Assembly (NCBI GenBank): GCA_958510875.1 | Contig: OY294070.1 | Span: 5,456,001-5,520,000, forward strand | DNA from: Endomychus coccineus | Lineage: Eukaryota > Arthropoda > Insecta > Coleoptera > Endomychidae | DNA length: 64,000 bases | Direction: 5' to 3' | In this document: positions 32,235 through 42,960 of the stretch, one piece after another | Layout: each line of letters begins with the position of its first letter | How positions within the stretch are numbered: the stretch's first letter is position 1 | Program-made: the position numbers and the translations under genes | Notes under the pieces: generated by a model | Database searches by the model: none | The model's input: the letters and a program-made list of their open reading frames with translations, nothing else | Told to the model about the DNA's origin: nothing

Positions 32235-32759
32235 GTGGTTTCTAAATATTATGCGAACTCGGATTTGTTTGGAACAGCTCTCTATTCACTGCAGAGAGAA
32301 TTTATGAAAACTTCTAGCTTATATTATAGAATCGATATTAGCCGTAAGTTGTCAGGAGCCGGCTACACGAGAAGGTATACAATGTGGGGTCGATTGAATT
32401 TCAAATGCAAAGATTTAGTTTTAAGCGAAGCTCTAAAAAAGTCCTACATCAACAATCGTCAATACCTACTTAAGCCCACAAGGAAGTTGTTGGAGTCTCT
32501 CGGAGCAATATCCACACAGTTCTCTTTCACATATTCTTTGAATAAACCGACATTCGAAACGGAGGAAAGCGAAAATAAATCCGGGCTAGTTAGGAATCAA
32601 AGGCCACGCCACAATTCAATTAAACAGCATATTGGATTTCGTCTGAAGAAGTCAACGTTATTTCTTTTTTATTCCGATACCCGCTTTTTAAATTACAATG
32701 ATATTCTACAAATGCTTTCGCAGACTCTCGTTCTGTGCGGTATTAAGTGTCGAAACTGA
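32235..32759 (+). CDS. Unidentified 174-codon open frame
   Basis: Open for 174 codons in AT-rich DNA, longer than I expect by chance here. The product is basic and rich in Ser, Tyr and Leu (e.g. LYYRIDISRKLSGAGYTRRY, LKPTRKLLESLG), with no signal peptide, zinc motif or RT/transposase block. It begins right after a TAAA-type retrotransposon tail. The first codon in the frame used is GTG; the first ATG is at 32301. It could be an old transposon piece, an exon, or chance. Confidence 0.3.
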   Translation: MVSKYYANSDLFGTALYSLQREFMKTSSLYYRIDISRKLSGAGYTRRYTMWGRLNFKCKDLVLSEALKKSYINNRQYLLKPTRKLLESLGAISTQFSFTYSLNKPTFETEESENKSGLVRNQRPRHNSIKQHIGFRLKKSTLFLFYSDTRFLNYNDILQMLSQTLVLCGIKCRN

Positions 32760-32944
32760 TACGACTCAGTTCCGTATTTGTCACATTTGCGTTAGAATGA
32801 TATTAACTTGAAACTAGATGGATAGTGACTGTATGTGCCTGTGGGCAGTTTCCAATTTTCCACGGTAGTTTCAACAATTCAGGTCAAACTTTCTTTAGAT
32901 ATCTTAATTTATGAAGTTATGGAAATAATTTTCTAAGATTCTCT

Positions 32945-33235
32945 AATTCTAATCTCTCTATGATAACTCTATCCTAAACTATAAATACTTCTCTTTCCTC
33001 ATCCTTATAAATTGATGTTGATACGTCATTCCATAACATTCATTCTAATTGATATTGACATGTATGATGTTTCAACAATAAGGTGACCTTGCTTAAGGTG
33101 CATTATTACAGATATGGTCTATTCTATTCTGCCTATGATAACTCTATCCTGAACTATAAATACTTCTCTTTCCTTATCCTTATACATTGATGTTGATACG
33201 TCATTCCATAACATTCATTCATATCGATGCTGATA
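32945..33235 (+). repeat. Tandem direct repeat, period about 179 bp
   Basis: 'tatgataactctatcct' with 'aactataaatacttctcttt' and 'gttgatacgtcattccataa' occurs at about 32958 and again at about 33137. The spacer between has no partner. Confidence 0.7.
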
Positions 33236-33440
33236 TGGATCTCCAAATAGCAGAAGCATTCGCTGCGACGCTAGAAGTCCAATCTACTCTAAACCCAAGT
33301 AAACTATCGCGACACAATGAGAAAGTATAAAATGAGGTGAAGCTTATGCTAATGATATAGGAGGAGCATAGATTCAAAGAAGTAACAAAAGAGGAAATCA
33401 AAGAGATAATATAAAGCACACTCTCAACCAAACTTCAAAT
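33232..33440 (+). pseudogene. Non-LTR pol fragment before the RT domain
   Basis: Reads DLQIAEAFAATLEVQSTLN, then EEHRFKEVTKEEIKEII and STLSTKLQ. This resembles the segment ahead of RT motif 1 in Jockey-type elements (KEEIKEIIxxLxxKKAPG). Two stops interrupt it. Confidence 0.55.
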
Positions 33441-33659
33441 TGTAACTCTGAATAGGTATTAACAGATTAAATTATATGTCGAAATTGAGTTCATAATAAA
33501 AATGTATGTTGTAAGAAACATGTAAATTAGGTAAGTTTCTGACGAAGTTCCGTGGGAACAGCATCTAGGATGATGTAACTACAGTAATGACAAATATCTA
33601 GGCAATTTGGGAAAGATGGAATGCATTTTACAACTCAGAGTAGTCCCTTATATACCCTA

Positions 33660-33755
33660 CTGATTACGAATACTATTTAAACAGGCACATTTCGATTTAT
33701 AATTCAACTCTGATGATGGCTACTTGAAAGCTGAATGGTCTTCAGTGCTTTAACA
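33660..33755 (+). repeat. PLE pseudo-LTR, second lineage
   Basis: 'atttaaacaggcacatttcg' then CTGATGA, a GGCTAC arm with a damaged partner, and GAAT instead of GAAA. The ribozyme-like core is dead in this copy. Confidence 0.6.
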
Positions 33756-33759
33756 GTAT

Positions 33760-34775
33760 TTTTAGTGGACAAATTATTCCAAATATAAACCTCTCCGACC
33801 CGGGGCTTTTGAGAATGTTTAGGTTTATAACAGCAGATCTTGAAAGGACTTCCCAGCTGGTGCAGATAAGATTGCAGTGAACAGGTCAATCGTTTATTTC
33901 ACATCCAACTAGAAAACATGAAAATACGCCCTGATTCTGCATTAAACATTCGAGAATTTCCTTCTACAATGAAGCCCACTCAGGCGTAACTCATTCAATT
34001 TGGATTCAGTAACGCGTTTTGCCGTCAATTTCTATAATTACTTATCGTTTCCATTAGTAACCGTCAGCTGCAGAAAAGAAAGGCATCAATTACCGGGAAC
34101 TCTGTAGAGTCGGCAATCGGTTACGTATATATAATTAAAAAGACGACCGGAAATTTCTAAATAAAGTCTACAAAGGCTTAATGTTTCCGTATTCGTTCAA
34201 TGGAACGCACATTTCAATTCCGACGAGAGTTTCGTAATGTTGTGATTAAAAGTTTGATTCGTTCGGATATTTGGATACATCGCAAACTTCCATTTTCTAA
34301 ATGTCGCATGTGACATTACCTACTGGTTAGTTATTACATTCAATAATAGGTACATGGTGTTGGTCTTGTTATCTAAATAAGATCTTGAAGTTATTAAATT
34401 TGTGATATGCATAATAGTAATAATAAATAAAATGAATTTACTAGAAACTAATAAATTTAATAATTAATTCATGTATGCTTTTTATTTATTTAATTGATGA
34501 AATTAAAATTAAAAATAAGTCCCTGTAAAGTATTTTAAAATTTAATTCTTCTCCCACTGATGGGATCAAAAAACATTCATTCGATATTATAGCTGCTTTG
34601 AAAAGTGTGTACTACCCATTAGGCCATTCTCATTTAACTTGTAATATAATTTCCCTGAGGTATAAAAACACGTATTTATTTTGCAACATTGTCCCAGTTT
34701 ACAAGAACTGATTTCTTGAACTGGGAAACTCGAGCAATATCCGTAATTCCCGAAAGTATCACATTGATTTTTTTT
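33760..34775. other. No gene recognised
   Basis: Strongly AT-rich, particularly 34370-34530. Nothing supported. Confidence 0.4.
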
Positions 34776-34779
34776 AAAG

Positions 34780-35175
34780 CTATGCTTTATGAATCTTAGG
34801 TAAGCAATACAGTTTGGGAAGATTAGGATTTGAAAATCTAAGCTTATATTTTAAATTATCGGATGACTGTACACGATTTTAATGAATTATTGACACGTTT
34901 AACGCATTTTGATGACAGATTCCTGGCAATATGTTCATAGGAACCATCATTCAACAAGGTTTTTACCGAATTGTGATAATCCTCTTCGCCGATAATTACG
35001 AGGGAATTTTCCTTATCTGCTTTCAAGTAGTAACAGTCTTTTTCTTTAAAAGATTTACGTATATTATTGAAGTTATTGGAGAAACTTTTATATGATCTAT
35101 TTGAATGTTCAAGAATTATCTCGCACTTGTTACGAATAACAGCGTTATCTTGAAAGTTGAGAGACCAAATCATAT
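34780..35175 (-). pseudogene. PLE N-terminal region and RT start
   Basis: The minus strand gives KDCYYLKADKENSLVIIG, EEDYHNSVKTLLNDGSYEH and SSKCVKRVNNSLKSCTVIR, the conserved region ahead of PLE RT. It runs on through FSNPNLPKLYCLPKIHKA, the first RT block. After that the element ends at about 34780. Same lineage as 15270-15500 and 38035-38265. Confidence 0.8.
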
Positions 35176-35199
35176 TTTCAACATCATTAATTAAATCCT

Positions 35200-35310
35200 C
35201 CGTAGGTATTCAAACAGGTACATTTTGATTCATAATCTAGTTTACTCTGATGATGACTACTTGGTAGCCGAAAAGTCCTCAGTATTTCAACATTATTTTT
35301 AATGCATAAG
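35200..35310 (+). repeat. PLE pseudo-LTR, second lineage, best copy
   Basis: 'ggtattcaaacaggtacatt', then the ribozyme-like core, then 'caacattatttttaatgc'. It is inverted relative to the adjacent coding fragment, as in the 46 kb element. Confidence 0.6.
35243..35284 (+). ncRNA. Hammerhead-like motif, helix III unclear
   Basis: TACT, core CTGATGA (35247-35253), helix II GACTAC/GTAGCC around TTG (one mismatch), GAAA (35270-35273), then a short linker ending CTC and AGTA. TACT and AGTA would pair as helix I, with cleavage after CTC. Helix III is at most one or two pairs, so activity is doubtful without testing. Confidence 0.4.
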
Positions 35311-35394
35311 GTTGATTATTTCTTATCAATAATTTTTACACAACTGAATAATATTCAAATTATTAATGTTTTTACAAAAACAGAAGTTCCGTTT

Positions 35395-35475
35395 CTTGGA
35401 CTCGAACCCGAGCCTTCAGAGTGGGAGCCGATTATCTTAACCCCTAGACCATACCTTTGGTTCATCGCCGTTTGT
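35395..35475 (-). repeat. tRNA-derived SINE head
   Basis: The minus strand carries 'tggtctaggggtta' (A box-like) and, 38 nt on, 'gggttcgagtcc' (B box). The acceptor ends do not pair and no proper anticodon arm forms, so this is not a working tRNA. A SINE or a decayed tRNA gene fits. Confidence 0.55.
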
Positions 35476-35499
35476 TATAAGCAATTGAAGCACGCTTAA

Positions 35500-36790
35500 A
35501 TTTACGTTTTTGTTGTTGTTGTTCAACGATTTGTTAAACACACACACAGACATCATGTCAAAAATAATCTAGCTAGATCGATTCAGAAATGCGCAAAACT
35601 GATATATCCGGGAAACTCCGAATTTTTTTTCGAATCTTCAAAACAATTCCCTTACACTATATACTAAGTATAGTGAGGGAAGTGAAAAGAAACCTCACAC
35701 CTACTTGCATACATTTCAGATGTCTATGTTCAGTAGTTTCTTTTAAAAGTTTGATAGTCCATCCGCTAAGATTGATTTCTTATCTTCTGTTTCTACAATC
35801 ATATATTTGAACCACCGAAGTGTCTGAACTTAGGCTGACAAAAGTGAGGGAAGTTAGATATCGAGATTACAGCTTTTCAGGAAACGATTCAATACAGAAG
35901 GCACAATGTTCTCCAGACTACTGTTAGTTTTATGTCATATGTCAACTTCAGCGCCCTCAAACAAACGTCAAATGAGTTAACCGCTTTTGAAATCTCCCGC
36001 TTCATAGACGGACTCTGCATTATGATAATCACGGCTATTTAGATTGTGACAATTGGAAGAATTATCACCATCGACTCGAAAGAAATGAAATCAGATTAGG
36101 CAACGAAATCACAGGGTGCTTCATTAAAAAAGTAAATTATTACTTCGCGTTATTCCTGCATAAATTTATTACGCGAATAAACAGCATAAACGCGAGTTTT
36201 TTCTGAAGCAATTTAATTGAGATAATCCGGTATTCTCTTATACTTAACGATCGTAGAACGGGGACTAAATAATGAACGACCCAGCGAAGATTTCAACGAT
36301 ACGGCTTCGTTGAAACGTAGATTTCACATGTTTAGACCGTGTCGGATCTAGGCATTTTCTTAGGGGAAGCAAGTTATACCCATGCCGCCCCTATACCTAT
36401 ATTTTAATTTTGATGAGCATTGATAGTTTTTGCATGATAATAAAAATACAGTTATATACAAACAAGCAAAGAAAATGACTTGTTGGATTCATCATAATTT
36501 ATTAAATTAGCTGCTTGGCTCTCTATAGAGTGTATGCTACGACATGACTGACTTGAGACTTTGAGTCAAAAATGGTTTTCAACCTCAAGTTATATATAAA
36601 TTAATTGACAGAAAAAAGCAGAAATTAACTTATTCAAGTATCTATCTTTTGACAAAAAATTCTGCTTCTTCATCGAAATACGTTTCCGTCACATATTTTG
36701 GTACCGTAAGTGAATGAATTACAGACATTCATCGAAACATAATCAAAAAGTTAGCTTCGAACCTCAAAATAACTTGTCCTATTTTTTTTT
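35500..36790. other. No gene recognised
   Basis: Contains some short frames but no motif. 36240-36360 is slightly GC-richer. Confidence 0.4.
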
Positions 36791-36792
36791 CA

Positions 36793-37110
36793 ATGCTAAA
36801 GATAAAACAAATAAGTTTAAATAAACCTGGAGTATATAAATTAACCTGTTCAGTGTGTGATAGCCTTTACATCGGTAGATCTAGCAGTAATATAGAAGTT
36901 AATAAGGAACATTTTCGATCTTTTAGACTTAATAAAACAGATTCATCTTTCTCTAACCATATTTTAGAAACAGGGCACACTTTTCCAAATTTAGATGAAG
37001 TTATAATTTCACAAAACGAGAGCAGAGGTTTTAAATTAAACATACTAGAATCAATGAAAATTTTCAAAGATATTAACCATAATGACAATAAAATTTTACA
37101 CCACAATTAG
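36793..37110 (+). pseudogene. PLE GIY-YIG endonuclease domain
   Basis: GVYKLTCSVCDSLYIGRSS holds the 'GIY' (GVY) and 'YIG' elements with the Cys pair typical of PLE nucleases. KEHFRSFRLNKTDSSFSNHI, ETGHTF and ESMKIFKDINHNDNKILHHN follow. The Arg helix motif (expected R..EH) is damaged (EVNKEHF). This domain nicks target DNA for PLE insertion and normally follows the RT, which is missing here. Confidence 0.85.
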
Positions 37111-38030
37111 ATGTGTAGTACATCATTCTGTTTGATGTCTTGATAAAGTAAAATTCCCAATAATCCTCTTGTGTTTTCCTAGTATACCTTCGCATTAAAA
37201 TTTCTTTATCACAATATCAACTCTATTTTGGATTCTTCTCGTAATAGATACTTGTTAATATCATTGTCAATCTTGGTCATTATTCACGTTGAATGTGATT
37301 ACCGTGTTAACATGAATTTAATGTCCGTTTACAATGCAAACTATTTATTATCCTGACATAATTTTTATTGGAACACAATGTCAATTAACGCGTTTTTATG
37401 ATGACGCTCCCTTGGATTAATGACAGAATGATGGCAATTTGTAATAACACAAAGTGGGGAGATTTTGATGACCTGATTAATAGCCACACAGAATGAAGTG
37501 TTTGCTCTATGTTCATATTAATAATTATTTCACTGATGCAAGAGAATCAGAAACAGATATACTCATTTATCTCATGAAAGCTTGTACTAGATAACAATGA
37601 TAAACACTTGCTAGTCTAGATCTAGGTAGAATCGAAACACCTTTCAGAAGGTTATACTTTTTCAATTTCCACTTTGAGTGGAATTTTCCAAGTAAAATAC
37701 ATGTCATAAAAACCGGACGTGTAACTCAAATAAACTATATGTGTCCAATAATTCTCTCATCCAATTTAACGGAAGCCAATCTCAGAATAAGTTCGAAAGC
37801 ATGAAAGGATGAGCCTCAAAGTCCTAGTGACATAATCAATAAATCTTTACCCGTACAATTCACTACTGGGTGCATTACTCTCCTAGTGTGGCTTAGCTCT
37901 TTCAGAATTGATAGGAATAGATTGCTTGTGTGTTAGAATTCCTCACAACATCCAAGGAATTCAGTGGCGGGTGATTTTAAAACATGGTGAACCTACATTT
38001 TCAATCTGTATTATTGAAAGCTTGAGATTC
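37111..38030. other. No gene recognised; PLE 3' region possibly at left
   Basis: The first 150 bp may be the 3' UTR of the PLE. The rest shows no supported feature. Confidence 0.35.
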
Positions 38031-38034
38031 GAAA

Positions 38035-38265
38035 GTCGAAGTTTGTATTTGTTTTGTTGTTGTTTGCATTTAAGAACTCAAACTTTGACTTTCGATTCCC
38101 AATCTTTCTAAGCTACATTGCTTACCTAAGATTCATAAATCGGGTAGTTCCATGAGACCAATCGTTTCAAATATTAATTGTTCCACGTATAACATAGCAA
38201 AATGATTAGTTATGGAATTTAGCAACTTCCAAGTCACACCAAGTGCACCAAATGCCTCAGTGTCT
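38035..38265 (+). pseudogene. PLE RT fragment
   Basis: In broken frames: LSIPNLSKLHCLPKIHKSGS, SMRPIVSNINCSTYNIAK, a stop, then LVMEFSNFQVTPSA. Collinear with 15270-15500. A short duplication ('cgaaagtcgaagtttg') precedes it. Confidence 0.7.
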
Positions 38266-38299
38266 CCTCTGGAGACGTGGTGTACTCACCACTCGCAAG

Positions 38300-38584
38300 A
38301 ATCCCCTATCCAATTCTGGTTTTGTTATCTTTTGAAAGGACTTTGTAGAGTCTTGTTGCAGAGAGCACTTTGTTGATATCCCCGCAGAAAGTCCGTTTTA
38401 ACGTTCTCAACGATTTTTTATAGTCTCTTTGGGCTGATTCATAGCTTTCGAAACCCGCACCTGCCTGAGATCTTATAGCTTTATTAAAGAGACAACACAA
38501 CCCATAAGTCAGACAGGAAACGTTTACATGACAGCTAATAGATTGACACTCCTCTAATGTCGGTGACAGACCATTCCATAACAT
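38300..38584 (-). pseudogene. Non-LTR pol fragment before RT
   Basis: ESYESAQRDYKKSLRTLKRT, then FCGDINKVLSATRLYKVLSK with DNKTRIG, matches the endonuclease-to-RT linker of R1/LOA/Jockey elements (typically YKKALRKAKRxSWRxFC...). Compare 55140-55645. Confidence 0.65.
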
Positions 38585-38719
38585 AGATATTCATGTGAAT
38601 TCGAATGAACTTTCACATGACATAGAGTATAGATCTTAGCCACGATTTTAGCTGTTTCTACTCATTAGAAATATTTTTATTAAGTTTGGAAACTTGGGGA
38701 ATGAATACGATGTTTTCTT

Positions 38720-38765
38720 CTACTGGTTTCAGCTGTTTCTGCGGCCGTAGTGGACAACAGCTAGT
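38720..38765 (-). repeat. RTE-like 3' tail fragment
   Basis: The minus strand reads 'tagctgttgtccactacggc', akin to 3045-3140. Confidence 0.35.
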
Positions 38766-40015
38766 AATAAATAAGCGAGATTGAGGGACCTAATAACTGA
38801 GCGGTTGTGTTTGTTCTAATTATTTATACTCGATAGTCCTATCTGAAACAAATCTGACGATTTTGCTCCAGTAAAATTCGTTCTGTTATAGCAAATCAAT
38901 CAATCTGGCCTTCTATCTCCCAAGAGGAGGATCTATTCCAAATGTGATGTTGTGAACTGACGCCCTCCAGTCACATTTGTATGCCGGTCGTTCTTCAATG
39001 TATGCATATCATCACGACGAGCTGCGTTTTCACGAATTTTCACGAATAAATTGAACTTTACTTCTTCGAATAATGTCTCGATCGATCGCAGTAGATATAA
39101 TAATATTCGTTTCATCAGAAATGGACGTTAGGCTATGAATTTTCCCACGTTTTACATATGAAATTTAGATTTAATTTGGCTATCCACAAACGGAAACTGT
39201 TTGCGTTAGAGTGGGTTGGTGGTCGGGGTGGAGACCACAATTGCTTTCACTGACTATGTTGAATAGCACCGAGAGCTGCTTAAAACAACATTAACAACGC
39301 GTTTTGACATTAGCTTTCCAACACAAACCAACTCTATTAACACTATATGGAATTGTTATACTGGGACGGAAGAGATAACGACTGAACGGGTTGTTTAATC
39401 GTAATTTTCACGAATAACAGTAGTGAGGTTGAAATGCTTAGATACATCTTTTATAGTGGCAGCATGGATAAGATTTCTTCAGTTAGCTATCGATCTCCGA
39501 TTCAACATAATATATCGTATATTTTTGGAAGGTATGAGAACTCAAGCTGCAATCCTTGGAGAATAAACGTTTCGAAAGTGGGATATAATGCCAAAATGAG
39601 ATGAAAGCTTATCGAATGTCCGAATGGTTCGTTTTGTACTTTCGCCAAAGCAATTGGTAGATTTCATCCCCTCCCCTTATCAAAGGTATTGGCAAACTGG
39701 CTACTAAATTACAAAAAAAGCCAATCTTTTTGATGGAATTTTTTTAGCAAATTCCACTTTGGATCAACAAGGGAAGGACCCTTCTAATATCACTGTCATC
39801 GATAACCATATGCTTGAAATGGACTTTCTCCAGTGCACAATTAGACATATTCTGCTTGATGTCTGTTGTATATGTTGTTGCATGTATGCTCAAAGGCACA
39901 TCAAAAGAAAAGCGCATAGAGAGGAAGGTAAGACATCGAAGGAAACCGAATAGAGGGAAGTGTGATCGGAACATGAAAACTAAAAGGGGGAACCTAAAAA
40001 GTTATAATTAATATA
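38766..40015. other. Mostly unassigned; small non-LTR scrap
   Basis: At 39758-39850 a plus-strand SNITVIDNHMLEM resembles NIAAIDNHIPEI on the minus strand at 53770, the region ahead of a Jockey-type RT. Elsewhere nothing supported. Confidence 0.35.
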
Positions 40016-40019
40016 CATA

Positions 40020-40904
40020 TACAGGATGAGTCAGTTTTTTGTGGACAAACTGCAACAGGATAGAACAAGTGTTTTTAAGAAGAAAAGTTTCCATAAACAT
40101 ATGTCGTAGCAGGCTTCGTTTTCGAGATACAGGGTGTTGAAATTGAAAAAAAATTTAGTTTTTTGCGAATATCTCCGGAACCGTTTATTGTACAAAAGAC
40201 AGCTTTTGTGAGCATTTTCTACTCATAATAAGCTATGTTCTGTGCGATGAAAACATTTTTTTTACTCTTCATTGGTGAAGATTTTGAAGGGGTAGTGGGT
40301 GTTTTTCTCTCCAACTTCTACGCCACTGAAAAAAGTAAGGTTTTGAGACAACCATTTGAACCGCCAATGTTTTTACACAAAAAAAGTACTCCTGGTCATA
40401 AGCTCTAAAGTTGACCGTTTTTTTTTATGTTGAAAAACATGGTCAATTCTTACTAATTAAACAAAATTTATTCAAACGTTAGAACAGTAACAAAACCAAA
40501 GGATTGACCAAGTTTTTCAACATAAAAGTTGTTTTTTCTCGAAAACGGTCATATTTAGAGTTTATGACCAATAGTACCTTTTTTGTGTAGAAAATATTGA
40601 TTGTTCAAATGGTGGTCTCAAAACCGTATTTTTTTCAGTGCCGTAGAAGTTGGGGAGAAAAACACTCATTACCCCTTCAAAATCTTCACCAATTATGAGT
40701 AGAAAATGCTCACAGAAGCTATTTTCTGTACAATGAACGGTTCCGGAGATATTCGCAAAAAACGAAATTTTTTTTCCAATTTCAACACCCTGTTTCTCGA
40801 AAACGAAGCCTTCTACGACATATGTTTATGAAAACTTTTCTCCTTAAAAGCATCTGTTCTATCTCCTGTTGAGGTTTGTCTACAAAACACTGACTCACTC
40901 TGTA
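40020..40904. mobile_element. Long-TIR foldback MITE with TA ends
   Basis: The whole 885 bp is one imperfect palindrome. It opens 'tacaggatgagtcag' and closes with 'ctgactcactctgta'. Inner pairs include 'ggagatattcgcaaaaaac' and 'gtttttctctccaacttcta'. The ends sit at TA, as in Tc1/mariner insertions. No coding sequence; a non-autonomous relative of the 42961-45281 type is possible. Confidence 0.75.
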
Positions 40905-40984
40905 TAACAAGAATACTTGGTGTATTAATAAAGATACCACATGGTGTCAAGTTAAAAAATCTCAGGTAAGATGGTATAAAGAAC

Positions 40985-41530
40985 GTTCAAATCGCCTTAT
41001 GAAAAATTTAAGCAGCCGTTCTACAACTACTTGAAAGCCATGGACTTAGAGGATAAGCCGGACGAAACGAAAATAGCGATTTTCATAAACATCGCAGGTG
41101 GATCAGCACTAGATGCGTTTAATCATTAAGCTTGAATGAAGAAGACAAACAGAAATATGATCCCATATTACAAGCATTTGAAACGTATTGCTCTCCGCGT
41201 GAAAACGTGGAGTGAAAGCTTCAAGCTTTTCTAGTAGAATGCAGAGAACAAATGAGAGCTTTGATCAGCTTCTCTCGGATCTAAGAGTTCAAGCAAAACA
41301 GTGTGCATTTGGAAATCAAGAGGAAAGGCTAATCAGAGACAGAATAGTCGTAGGCATAAAAGACCAGTCGCTATGGGAAAGATTATTCAAAGAATCTGAG
41401 CTAGCATTAGAGAATGCAATGAAGTTCTGTAGAGCTAAGGAAGCAGGAAGAGCTCAGGTTAGAGCACTGAAGGAGCGAACAGCAAAAATAGATGAATTTA
41501 AGAAGAATACAGGGCCTAGAAGTGGATAAG
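40985..41530 (+). pseudogene. Ty3/Gypsy gag fragment
   Basis: Frames joined over two shifts give FKQPFYNYLKAMDLEDKP, KIAIFINIAGGSALDAFN, then FSSRMQRTNESFDQLLSDLR and ERLIRDRIVVGIKDQSLWER with KAKEAGRAQVRALKERTAK-like sequence. This is a capsid-type gag of insect Gypsy elements. The zinc knuckle is not seen; 41560 changes to a different element. Confidence 0.75.
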
Positions 41531-41589
41531 AAAATTCAACTTCCAAGTGTACTAAGTATGGAAAACAACATATACAACAATCTCAATAC

Positions 41590-42090
41590 CAAAAGGCTAT
41601 GAGGCCAAATGGAATTCCACCTGTCGTTATCAAAAAATGTGCCTCTGAATTAACATCAGTTTACTGCAGGCTGCTTACTCTTTCATACAAACTTGGTGGA
41701 AGATAGCTGGAGTCTGACCAATTCCGAAAAAACGGAAGAAGACCCTTCTTATCATTGAACTATTATCTGTGAACTCTAAAATGGAGGAGAAAGCAATCAA
41801 CATCGAGCTCTTCCAATACCTGGAGAACTGGAGAACTCCAAAATCGTGAATGATGAGCCATATGGATTCCGTCAACAAAGATCAACAGGACAGCTGCTAG
41901 CCTACGTAACACAAGTATGGAAGAAATCTATTCAGAAATATAGAGCATTGGATATCTTCAAAGCATTTGACCGATTGTGGCATCAAAACCTTCTTGAGAA
42001 GCTCCCGTGATATGGGTTGCCGCCTCAACTGTGTAACATGCTATATAGTTTTCTCTCAGATATCAACTAGGGTTAATAAGTTAGTTTCTA
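41590..42090 (+). pseudogene. Non-LTR reverse transcriptase fragment
   Basis: Broken frames give GIPPVVIKKCASELTSVYCR, YGFRQQRSTGQLLAYVTQVW, IFKAFDRLWHQNLLEKL and LCNMLYSFLSDI. These are RT motifs 1-3 of a Jockey/LOA-type enzyme; the block RALDIFKAFDRLWH holds the first catalytic Asp. At least four stops or shifts. Confidence 0.75.
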
Positions 42091-42231
42091 CTGATCGCTT
42101 TCTGAAAAAACCATGTTGTTCTGAGCAAATCAAATTTTTTACATTGAAATAAACCTTGTCAAAAATGAAGTGCTCAAAAATGTTTGCCAGTGCACTCAGT
42201 ATTGTTATTTATCTGTAGTTATTAAAGTATA

Positions 42232-42355
42232 TTAAAGAACGAGTTTCCTAAGACTCGTCTTAAAGCACGAATTGAAGTTTAAAAAACGAGTGGCGAAGCC
42301 ACGAGTTCTTTTAAAGAATGAGTGCTTCAAGGTCTTAGGAAACGAGTTGTTTATA
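42232..42355. repeat. Nested palindrome
   Basis: 'aacgagtttcctaagac' at the left is mirrored by 'gtcttaggaaacgagtt' at the right. In the centre 'actcgtgg'-type words form a second hairpin (ACGAGTGGC GAA GCCACGAGT). Arms also share 'cttaaagcac'. Confidence 0.7.
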
Positions 42356-42826
42356 CTATTTTTTGTAATTTGCCCTTTTTATGCCGTTTTTAAACAAAAA
42401 TGTTTAATTTAGTCCATTTAGGGATTTTTATGGTGGTTGGTAACATCTTAATTTTGAAAGTCAAAATTTGATTCAGTGGTTCTGTGATCGCTTTTGTTTC
42501 CGTAATTTTAGTTTCGTCTCTACTGGAAAGAGCAATAACACTAGAAAACGACTATTAGTACAAATATCTAAACCATATTGTGTATTAGCTGAAATCAATT
42601 CTTCCACTGGACACGTCGATGACTTTCTCTTCTTGAGTTGTTGATGCTCGACACTGTCATTTAAACTGACATAATGATGACAAGATAATTCCGCATCAAG
42701 CTCGCCATCCTAAAAATGTAAAAAGTTCCGTGCTTTTTTTGGATATTAAGACACGGCAAGTGATGACGTTGCGTTCGTTAATGGGTCTATTAGAAAATCA
42801 AAATGGAGGCAAATTACAAAAAATAG
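42356..42826. mobile_element. Short MITE with 19-bp perfect TIRs
   Basis: CTATTTTTTGTAATTTGCC at 42356-42374 is exactly inverted at 42808-42826. The inside is non-coding. No clear target duplication. It directly abuts the palindrome on the left. Confidence 0.6.
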
Positions 42827-42960
42827 TTTTTTGTCATTGGATTTATGCAAGGGTATTGTTTTCGATCTCTTAAACTCCGAAGGAAATACCCCAGTTCTGA
42901 CTGAGAGATTGAATAATACGAGCAATGTTTATATTAAGTGTTCAGAGGATGCTTTGTAAA

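Noticed and set aside
33687..33755. Active hammerhead at 33.7 kb
   Set aside because: GAAA reads GAAT and helix II is broken, so this copy cannot be functional.
35395..35475. A tRNA gene on the minus strand
   Set aside because: A and B boxes are seen, but the acceptor stem and anticodon arm do not form; treated as a SINE head.
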